A stretch of 8,385 nucleotides of DNA, from contig CAMBPA010000042.1 in assembly GCA_945869355.1 (NCBI GenBank), positions 1 to 8,385 on the forward strand, written 5' to 3'. The DNA is from Bordetella parapertussis. GTDB lineage: Bacteria; Pseudomonadota; Gammaproteobacteria; Burkholderiales; Burkholderiaceae_B. Made by a program: the position numbers and the translations under genes. Positions within the stretch are counted from its first letter, which is position 1; each line of letters opens with the position of its first letter. Below are positions 1 through 6,895 of the stretch, one piece after another. The notes beneath the pieces were generated by a model, which was not told where the DNA came from, made no database searches, and saw only the letters and a program-made list of their open reading frames with translations.

Positions 1-1155
1 CGCCCGCCTGTGCAAGGCCGTCGCTTCATGTTGTCCCAGGCGTTGTCCGGCGCGCCACTGGGCCGTCAGACTGCACTGCCAACCCAAACAACGCAAACCA
101 GTCAGGCAAGCCTCTTGGCGGCAGCGCACCCAGCCGATACGATCGAGCAGCCCTTGGGGCAGGCCCAACAGCTGGTGTCAGAGCGAAGTGAGCAACCACT
201 TCCAGAACGGCTTGAGGAACAAACGGAAGAGCAAATTGCAGAGCAAAAAACGTCCTGGCTTGCCAAGTTAAAAGGCGGGTTAGCGAAAACCGGACAAAGC
301 CTTGGGAGTTTGTTCGTCGGCGTACGTGTCGATGAAGAGTTGTTTGAAGAGCTTGAGACCGCCTTGATCATGGCGGACGCGGGTGTCGAGGCGACCGCGC
401 AACTGATGTCAGCATTGCGTGCCCGAGTCAATCTAGACCGAATCGAAGAGGCCGACGCGGTACGTCAAGCATTGAAAGATATTCTGGCAGATCATTTAAA
501 AGTTCTTGAAAAGCCGTTTGATGTTGGTCATGTCAAACCGCTTGTCGTCATGATTACCGGGGTGAATGGTGCTGGCAAAACCACATCAATTGGAAAGCTA
601 GCCAATGCCCTGCAGCAGCGGGGTGCCAAGGTGCTGCTTGCCGCAGGCGATACGTTTCGCGCTGCGGCGCGCGAGCAACTGGTGGAGTGGGGCAATCGCA
701 ACAATGTCTCTGTCATTGCCCAAGAGGGCGCCGACCCGGCTGCGGTGGCGTTTGACGCTGTTCATGCGGGCCGTGCCCGCGGCATGGACGTCGTGCTTGT
801 CGACACAGCTGGCCGGCTGCCAACCCAGTTGAACTTGATGGATGAGTTAAAAAAAATTCGTCGTGTGATCGCCAAGGCCGATCCAACTGCCCCGCATGAA
901 GTGCTGCTCGTTGTGGATGGTAATTCGGGGCAAAACGTTCTCTCACAAATCCGCAGTTTCGATACTGCGGTCGGGTTGACCGGACTAATCGTCACAAAGC
1001 TGGATGGGACGGCGAAAGGCGGAACTTTAGCTGCAGTCGCCGCTGGTTCGCAAGGCACGCGCCCCGTCCCGGTCTATTGGATTGGCGTCGGTGAAAAAAT
1101 GGAAGACTTGCAGCCGTTTGTCGCTGCGGATTTTGCGGCTGCGCTGGTGGGTTAA
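1..1155 (+). CDS. ftsY: Signal recognition particle receptor FtsY (5' end probably outside the window)
   Basis: FtsY is the SRP receptor GTPase. It binds Ffh-ribosome complexes at the inner membrane and hands nascent membrane proteins to SecYEG. Numbering from the GTG at base 10, the SRP-GTPase signatures are all present: P-loop GVNGAGKT (184-191), DTFRAAAREQL (214-224), DTAGRL (265-270), TKLDGT (329-334) and the closing GVGEKMEDLQPF (359-370). An N domain of helices lies at about 82-165. Before it is a low-complexity, Gln/Glu-rich acidic stretch (about 20-80), matching the variable A domain. The frame is open to base 1, and the GTG at 10 and ATG at 28 lack a convincing ribosome-binding site, so the true start is probably upstream. 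Family members vary in length through the A domain (E. coli has 497 residues). The gene ends tail to tail with the CYTH-CHAD gene. Identity is very secure; the start is not. Confidence 0.96.
   Translation, partial: RPPVQGRRFMLSQALSGAPLGRQTALPTQTTQTSQASLLAAAHPADTIEQPLGQAQQLVSERSEQPLPERLEEQTEEQIAEQKTSWLAKLKGGLAKTGQSLGSLFVGVRVDEELFEELETALIMADAGVEATAQLMSALRARVNLDRIEEADAVRQALKDILADHLKVLEKPFDVGHVKPLVVMITGVNGAGKTTSIGKLANALQQRGAKVLLAAGDTFRAAAREQLVEWGNRNNVSVIAQEGADPAAVAFDAVHAGRARGMDVVLVDTAGRLPTQLNLMDELKKIRRVIAKADPTAPHEVLLVVDGNSGQNVLSQIRSFDTAVGLTGLIVTKLDGTAKGGTLAAVAAGSQGTRPVPVYWIGVGEKMEDLQPFVAADFAAALVG
1152..1155. other. Palindromic shared-stop junction between ftsY and the CYTH-CHAD gene
   Basis: The four bases TTAA (inside GTTAAC) carry the TAA of ftsY on the plus strand (1153-1155) and the TAA of the facing gene on the minus strand (1154-1152). 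The coding regions therefore overlap by 4 bp and there is no intergenic space. I see no hairpin followed by a T-run near it on either strand. Confidence 0.9.
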
Positions 1156-2732
1156 CGCCAGGGCCTGTGCGTTTGCGATAACACTTTAAAGGCGTGCGTG
1201 GCCTCGATCGTCAATGCGTCAAGTCTAGACGTAATCCAACCGCAGGCAAACCAAGCGCTTGGTTGGGTGTCGCGCAAGCCCACGAAGCGCTCGCGCCCGA
1301 CGATCAAGTCGTTCATCTCGCCCAAAATATTTTGTACCCGTGCGAGTGATTTTTTATAAGCACCAAGTCGACGCTGGGGCAAAATGGATTCACAAAACTG
1401 GAGCGCGTAGCGTAGCTTCTTGCCGCGCTTGCGCAACTCGTGTCTGGCTTCCATGTCCAGCACGGGCAGATTGGTTCCCTCCGCGACAACTCTGCGATCC
1501 CATTTTTTTAGCCTCTTGCTGAGTGTTTGTACCAGCGTTTGTTCCAACGCCGGCGCGGGTATGTCGCTCGAGGGTTGCAGACCAACATCCGTTATGGCAG
1601 CGCGTTGGGGGGTGACGGGCAGCACCACGCTCGCCAGCATATCGAGTAGCCAGGACTGATATCCGACGCTGCGAACGGTCGCAGCGGCGTCGGTCTGCTC
1701 AACGGCCTGGTCAAGTACTAAAGGAGGCTGACCTGCTCGGCGCAACATCGGCAAAACGAGTTCGCGCAAGACATCGTCATCGCGGGCACCGCCGAGTTGA
1801 GCAAAATAAGCTTTGATCTCGATCCGCTTATCTAGAGCAGGCAGTTCGGCCAACCCATTAAAAAAAGACCAGGCAGAGCGTAATCGACGGATGCCTACGC
1901 GAAGCTGGTGCACATGCTCGGAGCGCGCGTCCGCATAGCGATCCTCCGCATCGACGCCAGCGATGATTGCACTGTTTCGAATGATCTGATCGAGGCACTC
2001 GGCCGATACAGCGCGCAACGCTTGCTGGGTATTGTCTTTAGGATCGAGAGTGATCGCGCTGACCGGGTGGGGTGCCCAAAAGGAAGTGATCGCAGTGATG
2101 CGCTTTGCTTCAGATTCGTCTGCACTGAGCGCATCAAGTGCCGTCAAGGTTTTGTTTAATTGGGCCAGGCGGTCACCACGCTCCGCCTTACTGCGCGCAT
2201 CAAGCAACAGGGCAAATTTTTGCTGCCAGCGCTTGCCGAGCGTAAAGATTGTTTCCAGCGGTCCAGTAATTAGTTCAAACTCAATTTCGCAGAGTGGCAG
2301 TTCAAGCGCGCCAGCGCGGATAACGCCTTTGTCATACGCAACTTCAACGCGACCGGACTTATCGCGGAGAATCCGCGACAAGCGCATGACATTCGTCTCA
2401 TAGCAAACGTCCAGGCTCTCATTCAGCGTATTGAGTACCTCGCCCGCGGGCAGGCCGGCATATACACTGAGGTCAAGGACTGGCCCTGGGCGAATCTGAT
2501 TAAGCTCGGTGCGCGAGAGGCTGTCTTGTCCAGGCATCTTGAGCGTCTGCACCCAGCGACGGCCTTCCAGACGAAGTCGCAAAGAAATTTTGGCGCGCGC
2601 CAAGGCCCGTGTCGGTGTATCAAAATAGAGTGCGCGTAAGCGGGTGCGTGTCAGTGCACCCCGCGCGAGCTCGCGCTCAACGCCAGAGCAGGCGGGGCCA
2701 GGCACATGCAATTTGAGTTCTTGTTCTAGCAT
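1152..2732 (-). CDS. CYTH-CHAD domain protein (predicted inorganic triphosphatase, YgiF-like)
   Basis: This is a two-domain protein of 526 residues from the chosen ATG. The N-terminal CYTH domain (about 3-190) has the hallmark ExExK (E3, E5, K7), YFDTP (36-40), the basic strand SLRLRLEGR, WVQTLK (60-65) and the acidic strand EIEFEL (149-154). These residues line the metal and triphosphate tunnel, so catalysis looks intact. The C-terminal CHAD domain (about 236-500) is helical, with HVHQLRVGIRRLR (from about 273) and HELRKRGKKLRY (431-442), the conserved His and basic residues that bind polyphosphate in characterised CHAD proteins. The ATG at 2732 is preferred because it puts ExExK at the extreme N terminus, as in the family; the frame continues to a TTG at 2798 without a better ribosome-binding site. 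It lies 76 bp after the HAD gene on the same strand. E. coli YgiF hydrolyses inorganic triphosphate; the substrate here is inferred. Confidence 0.9.
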   Translation of the reverse strand: MLEQELKLHVPGPACSGVERELARGALTRTRLRALYFDTPTRALARAKISLRLRLEGRRWVQTLKMPGQDSLSRTELNQIRPGPVLDLSVYAGLPAGEVLNTLNESLDVCYETNVMRLSRILRDKSGRVEVAYDKGVIRAGALELPLCEIEFELITGPLETIFTLGKRWQQKFALLLDARSKAERGDRLAQLNKTLTALDALSADESEAKRITAITSFWAPHPVSAITLDPKDNTQQALRAVSAECLDQIIRNSAIIAGVDAEDRYADARSEHVHQLRVGIRRLRSAWSFFNGLAELPALDKRIEIKAYFAQLGGARDDDVLRELVLPMLRRAGQPPLVLDQAVEQTDAAATVRSVGYQSWLLDMLASVVLPVTPQRAAITDVGLQPSSDIPAPALEQTLVQTLSKRLKKWDRRVVAEGTNLPVLDMEARHELRKRGKKLRYALQFCESILPQRRLGAYKKSLARVQNILGEMNDLIVGRERFVGLRDTQPSAWFACGWITSRLDALTIEATHAFKVLSQTHRPWR

Positions 2733-2808
2733 TCGGGTGCTTAATCGGCGTGCAAGGAGGCTTAGTATATCGGGCACACCCTCAAATTTTGATGGCAAGC
2801 CAGAAAAG

Positions 2809-3618
2809 CTAAGAATTCCGTATCTTTTTTGCTGCGAGGATCCAGTTGGCTAACTCAACGAAGCCCGCTCCCCCTTTTGAGGGCGTCACATACTTTGGCT
2901 GATGCGTCAGGCGGTGCAGCTGTGTCTGAATATTGGCCACCCCCACCGAGTAGTCGAAGAAGCCAAACATCGGTTCGTCGTTGGGTGAGTCCCCCGCGAA
3001 CGCGCATACTGGCAGGAGATCCTCGAGCTTGCTTGAAAACTCGCGTGCGAACAACGTGCGTGTCATGGAAAGCTTGTCATATTGACCAAACCAGCCGTTA
3101 ACGTGGATGGAGCTGACTTTCGCTTGAGCGCCCTCCTGCTCGAAGAGCGAAACGATTTGTTTGATGGCGCTCTCTGACAAAGGCTCGACATCCTCGCAAA
3201 AATCAATGGCCAAGTCCGCTTCGCGATAGTTTTGGTCGCTTGCCAGTGCGCAACCTGGAACCACGGACAAAATTTTGACTGACAGTGCATCGAGCTTTGC
3301 GCGATTGGCTCGACGCTCCTCAGCCCCCGCGAAGTGATGGGTCAGCATACGTCGTCTGTTGTGGTCGTAGCGCATGTAAAACGCCCCGTTTTCACCCACG
3401 ATGGCAAAAACAGGCCACATCCGGGCGATGTGGTCGCACCATCCCGCTGGTCGTCCTGTGATGGGAATGACAGTGATGCCAGCGGCTGACAGGCGTTCAA
3501 GCGCGGCGTAGGCGCCTGCGGTCAGGTGCCCGCCAGTCGTCAAGGTGTCATCGATATCGGTCAGCAGAAACCGGATCTTGGCGGCTTGTTCGGGGGCGAA
3601 GGTGCTCAGTGCGTGCAT
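2809..3618 (-). CDS. HAD-superfamily hydrolase, subfamily IIB (sugar-phosphatase-like, substrate unknown)
   Basis: This 269-residue protein has all four HAD motifs. Motif I is DIDDTLT (21-27), with D21 as the predicted nucleophile and D23 as the general acid/base. Motif II is TGR (54-56), motif III is a lysine in YDKLSM (K182), and motif IV is GDSPND (209-214), which binds Mg2+. The roughly 110-residue insert between motifs II and III fits a C2 (IIB) cap, as in Cof-type, sucrose-phosphate and mannosyl-3-phosphoglycerate phosphatases. The cap determines the substrate, and I do not recognise it. There is no signal peptide, so it should be cytosolic. The ATG has only a weak GGAA upstream. It is the first gene of a minus-strand pair with the CYTH-CHAD protein and is divergent from the riboflavin operon. 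Family assignment is firm; the reaction is not. Confidence 0.88.
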   Translation of the reverse strand: MHALSTFAPEQAAKIRFLLTDIDDTLTTGGHLTAGAYAALERLSAAGITVIPITGRPAGWCDHIARMWPVFAIVGENGAFYMRYDHNRRRMLTHHFAGAEERRANRAKLDALSVKILSVVPGCALASDQNYREADLAIDFCEDVEPLSESAIKQIVSLFEQEGAQAKVSSIHVNGWFGQYDKLSMTRTLFAREFSSKLEDLLPVCAFAGDSPNDEPMFGFFDYSVGVANIQTQLHRLTHQPKYVTPSKGGAGFVELANWILAAKKIRNS

Positions 3619-3720
3619 AGGGGTTCCGGGAAGGTGTTGGGGCCATTTGAGCCTTTACCGTATGGATTATCTTAACGATTCTATAATAGGCTTTTAGTTT
3701 CGCCTGATTGTCCGACCAAC
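3619..3720. promoter_or_regulatory. Divergent intergenic promoter region between the HAD gene and ribB(X)
   Basis: These 102 bp separate two divergent genes and contain the most AT-rich patch of the window (about 3661-3700). The near-palindrome CTATAATAG (3681-3689) offers a -10 element in both directions: TATAAT on plus and TATTAT on minus. GATAAT-like and TAGAAT-like alternatives also exist on the minus strand. No good -35 box stands at 16-18 bp spacing on either strand. The distance from the -10 to the ribB(X) ATG leaves a leader of roughly 25-30 nt, too short for an FMN riboswitch. Confidence 0.6.
3682..3687 (+). promoter_or_regulatory. Candidate -10 box (TATAAT) for the rib-nusB-thiL-pgpA-pncC operon
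   Basis: This is a perfect TATAAT 33 bp before the ribB(X) ATG. The -35 position at 17 bp spacing (3659-3664, CGTATG) is poor. TTTACC at 3654-3659 resembles a -35 but sits 22 bp away, which is too far. The box may need an activator, or the match may be partly chance in an AT-rich patch. Confidence 0.5.
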
Positions 3721-4899
3721 ATGTCCGCTAAAATTTCCCTCGCTTCAAGCACAGCCTCCGTGTCGCCTTCGGCGATTTCCCCTGTTTCAGAGATCATTGA
3801 CGAGCTCCGGATGGGGCGCATGGTGATTTTGGTCGATGAAGAGGATCGTGAAAATGAAGGCGACCTCGTCATGGCAGCCGAGTTCGTGACGCCCGAAGCG
3901 ATCAACTTCATGGTCACTCACGGCCGTGGTCTAGTTTGTCTCACGCTCACGGAAGAGCGTTGTCGGCAACTTGAATTGCCTTTGATGTCGAATAAAAACG
4001 GCACGCCCTACGGGACAAATTTTACAGTCTCCATTGAGGCCGCAGAAGGGGTCGAGACCGGAATTTCAGTGGCAGACCGCGCGCGCACCGTGCGCGTGGC
4101 CGTCGCCCGCGATGCGAAAGCCACTGACTTAGTCCAGCCAGGCCATATTTTTCCATTACGTGCGGTACCCGGCGGTGTACTGGTGCGCGCTGGGCATACC
4201 GAGGCGGGTTGCGACCTGACCGCAATGGCTGGTTTGACGCCCGCGGCAGTGATTTGCGAAATCTTGAAGCCTGATGGCACGATGGCGCGACTGCCCGATC
4301 TGATTGAATACGGTCGTACGCATAACTTGAAGCTCGGCACGATTGCTGATCTTATCCAGTATCGCAGTGAACACGAGTCTGTGATTGAGCGCGTGGGGCA
4401 GCGCAACGTTCAAACCCCGTGGGGTGAGTTTCAGATGGTTGCCTATCGGGATACCGTAGCGGGTCATCCACATCTTGCACTGGTATCTGGGCAAATCGAT
4501 CCAGGTCGCGAAACGCTGGTGCGTGTGCATGAGCCCACGTCGGTGCTCGATGTGATCGATGTACAAAGCCCGGGGCATAGCTGGGGCGTCGCCGAAGCAC
4601 TGCAGGCAATCCGCGAGGCCTCTGCTGGCGTGGTGGTTTTTCTGAATTGCCAAGGCTCAGCAGATCACTTGTTTGATCAAGTTGCGCGTTGGCAGGGCGC
4701 ACCGAGCGCACCACCACCCAAGCGTGAATCCGGACGGATGGATCTACGCACCTATGGCATGGGCGCACAAATTCTACGAGACCTGAATGTTGGACAAATG
4801 CGCCTGCTGGCGCGCCCGCGCAAGATGCCAAGCATCATGCCAGGCTTTGGTCTAGACATCACAGGCTACGAACACCAACCTCCCACCCGTAACAAATAG
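3721..4899 (+). CDS. ribB: 3,4-dihydroxy-2-butanone 4-phosphate synthase with degenerate GTP cyclohydrolase II-like domain (RibBX type)
   Basis: The first half makes 3,4-dihydroxy-2-butanone 4-phosphate from ribulose 5-phosphate for riboflavin synthesis. Its motifs are intact: [11 protein letters not shown] (39-49), THGRGLVC (66-73), GHIFPLRA (141-148) and [17 protein letters not shown] (156-172). The second half (about 228-385) aligns in layout with GTP cyclohydrolase II but lacks its zinc site. Where RibA has VHSEC followed by RCDCG, this protein has [12 protein letters not shown] and no cysteine. The catalytic RQEGRGIGL segment is replaced by LNCQGSADH. The late stretch [14 protein letters not shown] (342-355) survives. 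That pattern fits the RibBX variant reported in Proteobacteria, so only RibB activity is expected although automatic pipelines often call it bifunctional. The ATG has no clear ribosome-binding site; an in-frame GTG at 3760 would remove a Ser/Ala-rich 13-residue lead. It is the first gene of its operon, 10 bp before ribH. Confidence 0.93.
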   Translation: MSAKISLASSTASVSPSAISPVSEIIDELRMGRMVILVDEEDRENEGDLVMAAEFVTPEAINFMVTHGRGLVCLTLTEERCRQLELPLMSNKNGTPYGTNFTVSIEAAEGVETGISVADRARTVRVAVARDAKATDLVQPGHIFPLRAVPGGVLVRAGHTEAGCDLTAMAGLTPAAVICEILKPDGTMARLPDLIEYGRTHNLKLGTIADLIQYRSEHESVIERVGQRNVQTPWGEFQMVAYRDTVAGHPHLALVSGQIDPGRETLVRVHEPTSVLDVIDVQSPGHSWGVAEALQAIREASAGVVVFLNCQGSADHLFDQVARWQGAPSAPPPKRESGRMDLRTYGMGAQILRDLNVGQMRLLARPRKMPSIMPGFGLDITGYEHQPPTRNK

Positions 4900-4903
4900 G
4901 AAG
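4898..4903 (+). promoter_or_regulatory. Ribosome-binding site of ribH
   Basis: AGGAAG lies 6 nt before the ribH ATG and shares two bases with the TAG stop of ribB(X). Ribosomes ending on ribB(X) would sit directly on it, which suggests translational coupling. Confidence 0.7.
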
Positions 4904-4909
4904 CAGACC

Positions 4910-5425
4910 ATGAGCCCGTATACCCTGACCCCGGACATGAACGGCGAGGGCCTGCATATTGGCATCGTCCGTGCTCGCTTTAACGAAGACATTGGGCTAA
5001 TCGAGCTGGACGCTTGCCTGCAAGAGCTCGAGAGCTTGGGCGTTGATGAGCGTGACATTATGGTTGTCACCGTTCCCGGCGCGCTCGAACTTGGCGCGGC
5101 ACTGGCCCGGATGGCTGAAACCTTTGAGTTCGATGCGCTCATCGCGCTCGGTGCTGTGATTCGCGGTGAAACCTATCATTTTGAAATAGTCAGTAACGAG
5201 AGTGCCTCAGCAATTTCTCGCATTTCGCTTGAGACGGGAATCCCCGTCGCAAACGGTGTGTTGACAACCGAAACTGACGAGCAAGCCGAAGTGCGGGCAG
5301 CCGACAAAGGCCGTGACTGCGCGCAGTGTGCGGTTGAAATGGCAAACTTGGTGGCTGCGCTCGAGCCTGAAGCCGACGAAGACGACGAGGACGAAGATCT
5401 TGAACAATCCGACGCACGGCGCTGA
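4910..5425 (+). CDS. ribH: 6,7-dimethyl-8-ribityllumazine synthase
   Basis: RibH condenses 5-amino-6-ribitylaminouracil with the RibB product to give 6,7-dimethyl-8-ribityllumazine, the substrate of riboflavin synthase. Family signatures are in order: RFN (23-25), TVPGALE (54-60), [14 protein letters not shown] (81-94, with the proton-transfer histidine at 90) and [12 protein letters not shown] (116-127). The catalytic fold ends at about residue 150. It is followed by a strongly acidic tail of about 20 residues (Asp/Glu from about 152 to 166), which makes the protein longer than the usual 155-160. The tail is not needed for the active site and its role is unknown. The ATG is supported by AGGAAG 6 nt upstream. 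The 3' end overlaps the proposed nusB start by 26 bp. Confidence 0.97.
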   Translation: MSPYTLTPDMNGEGLHIGIVRARFNEDIGLIELDACLQELESLGVDERDIMVVTVPGALELGAALARMAETFEFDALIALGAVIRGETYHFEIVSNESASAISRISLETGIPVANGVLTTETDEQAEVRAADKGRDCAQCAVEMANLVAALEPEADEDDEDEDLEQSDARR

Positions 5426-5891
5426 AGTCAGCGCAACCACTGCGCCGCGCAGCGCACGCAGGCGCGCCCGCGAACTTGCGTTGCAAGGCATGTATGCCTG
5501 GCTAGTGCGTGACACGGATAGTTTGCAGGACGCCGGCGAGATCGAAGCTCACTTGCGCGACGAAGACGAGTTTGATCAGGCTGATGCGGTTTGGTTTCAA
5601 ACACTGTTGCACGGCGCGATGAAGGACGCTGCTTCCTTGCGTGACAAGTTCGCACCGTTTATTGATCGGCCGCTTGCCGAGCTATCCCCGATCGAGCATG
5701 GCATTTTGCTCATTGGTAGCTACGAGCTCGTGCATCATGTTGAAGTGCCTTATCGCGTTGCCATCAACGAGGCCGTCGAACTCGCCAAGTCGTTTGGCGG
5801 GACCGATGGCTTTAAGTTTGTCAACGGCGTGCTCGACAAACTTGCCGCCCAAGTGCGCGCACCTGAAACTCGGGCGACCCCTCGTCGTTGA
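5400..5891 (+). CDS. nusB: Transcription antitermination factor NusB
   Basis: NusB binds boxA RNA with NusE (S10) and supports antitermination of rRNA operons. The translation shows the Arg-rich N-terminal helix [18 protein letters not shown] (18-35), [16 protein letters not shown] in the centre, and the C-terminal signature [18 protein letters not shown] followed by [10 protein letters not shown]. No ATG precedes the Arg-rich helix in this frame. The TTG at 5400 is the best start: it gives 163 residues, close to the usual size, with GAGG 9 nt upstream. A GTG at 5313 would add 29 residues that read like out-of-frame ribH and is unlikely. The gene therefore begins inside the last codons of ribH, and coupling to ribH translation is likely. 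Identity is firm; the start is moderately supported. Confidence 0.93.
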   Translation: MNNPTHGAEVSATTAPRSARRRARELALQGMYAWLVRDTDSLQDAGEIEAHLRDEDEFDQADAVWFQTLLHGAMKDAASLRDKFAPFIDRPLAELSPIEHGILLIGSYELVHHVEVPYRVAINEAVELAKSFGGTDGFKFVNGVLDKLAAQVRAPETRATPRR

Positions 5892-5914
5892 TCGTCTCTG
5901 GGGCAACCATACTC

Positions 5915-6895
5915 GTGCCATCCGAATTCGAACTCATCGCCCGCTTTTTTAGTCGCGCAGTCCCTCGCGATATGGTGGGTGCGGGGGATGACTGTGCGTT
6001 GTTCACCGTCAAGCCTGGCATGCAACTGGCAACAAGCACCGACCTATTGCTCGAGGGCCGCCACTTTTTCTCCGGAACGGACCCGTTGCGCCTTGGTCAC
6101 AAAGCGCTCGCAGTCAATCTGTCAGATCTCGCTGCTGTGGGTGCGAAACCTATCGCTTGCTTGTTGGGGCTCGGCCTGCCGAGTATCGATGAGCAGTGGG
6201 TATCCCAATTTGCGGAGGGGTTTTATGCGCTTGCCGATGAGCATGGTTGCGCCTTAGTCGGTGGAGACACCACGCGCAGCGAGCAGGGCATCACGCTTAG
6301 TGTGACCGTCTTTGGTGAGGTCTTACCTGAGTTGGCGATGCGCCGCAGTGCTGCGGTGTGTGGTGACGATATTTGGGTGTCAGGCACACTGGGTGCAGCG
6401 GATATTGCTTGCCGAATGCTTGCCGGTGAGCTGCCTACCGATGCGAAACTCTTGGCGCAAATACGTCTGGCCTTGGAGCGTCCGATCCCGCGCGTTGCGC
6501 TGGGCCGCAGAGTTGCGGCACACGCGCATGCCGCGATTGACGTGTCGGACGGTCTGCTACAAGACCTCGGACATATTTTGCAGGCGAGTAGCCTGGCTGC
6601 TGAGATCGATGAATCGGCGTTGCCTGTTCACCAGGCATTATGGGGTTACGACCCCTTGCAAGTGCGCCGCGCGATTCTCGCCGGTGGCGATGTGTATGAG
6701 CTTTGCTTGACCGCAGCGCCCGCGCAGAGAGACAGTCTTGAGCGGATCGCCATCGAAACAGCCGTTCCCTTAACCCGCATTGGTCGTATCACCGCTGGGT
6801 CGGGTGTTGTGGTGCGGGATGTGTCGGGACGCATTGTGTCCGACATCCCTCGCGGGTTCGATCACTTCAGGGGCTCCGGTGACGCGCGTCTCTGA
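5915..6895 (+). CDS. thiL: Thiamine-monophosphate kinase
   Basis: ThiL phosphorylates thiamine monophosphate with ATP to thiamine diphosphate, the last step of the coenzyme pathway. From the GTG start it has 326 residues, against 325 in E. coli. Motifs are GDDCAL (24-29, Mg-binding aspartates), STDLLLEGRHF (41-51), the segment GHKALAVNLSDLAAVGAKP, GGDTTRSEQG (116-125), IDVSDGLLQDLGH (208-220) and GFDHF near the end. The GTG at 5915 is chosen because it yields MPSEFELIARFF, the normal ThiL N terminus. The frame also starts at a TTG at 5888 overlapping the nusB stop (TTGA), but that adds nine residues with no family support. GGGG lies 11 nt upstream of the GTG, a weak site. The usual GG(E/D)DYEL reads GGDVYEL (257-263). 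The 3' end overlaps pgpA by 17 bp. Confidence 0.95.
   Translation: MPSEFELIARFFSRAVPRDMVGAGDDCALFTVKPGMQLATSTDLLLEGRHFFSGTDPLRLGHKALAVNLSDLAAVGAKPIACLLGLGLPSIDEQWVSQFAEGFYALADEHGCALVGGDTTRSEQGITLSVTVFGEVLPELAMRRSAAVCGDDIWVSGTLGAADIACRMLAGELPTDAKLLAQIRLALERPIPRVALGRRVAAHAHAAIDVSDGLLQDLGHILQASSLAAEIDESALPVHQALWGYDPLQVRRAILAGGDVYELCLTAAPAQRDSLERIAIETAVPLTRIGRITAGSGVVVRDVSGRIVSDIPRGFDHFRGSGDARL
6869..6873 (+). promoter_or_regulatory. Ribosome-binding site of pgpA, inside thiL
   Basis: AGGGG sits 5 nt before the GTG at 6879 and lies within the thiL coding sequence. It is the main reason for choosing this GTG as the pgpA start over upstream codons in the same open frame. Confidence 0.65.

Noticed and set aside
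2032..2403. A 123-codon plus-strand frame inside the CYTH-CHAD gene
   Set aside because: Composition is Ser/Arg-rich as expected for antisense of a coding strand, with no motif; the CYTH motifs on the minus strand explain the DNA.
2732..2798. N-terminal extension of the CYTH-CHAD protein to the TTG at 2798
   Set aside because: It adds 22 residues before the ExExK motif, which normally stands at the N terminus, and has no ribosome-binding site.
3654..3659. TTTACC as the -35 partner of TATAAT at 3682
   Set aside because: The 22-bp spacing is outside the workable range for sigma-70 promoters.
4156..4831. Two long antisense frames (165 and 159 codons) opposite ribB(X)
   Set aside because: They run opposite a well-conserved gene, lack ribosome-binding sites and show no recognisable domain; they look like frame shadows of GC-rich coding sequence.
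5313..5399. GTG start for nusB at 5313
   Set aside because: The added 29 residues are an out-of-frame reading of ribH and do not resemble a NusB N terminus.
6780..6878. Upstream extension of pgpA within thiL
   Set aside because: Reads as a shadow of thiL; the ribosome-binding site and family length support GTG 6879.
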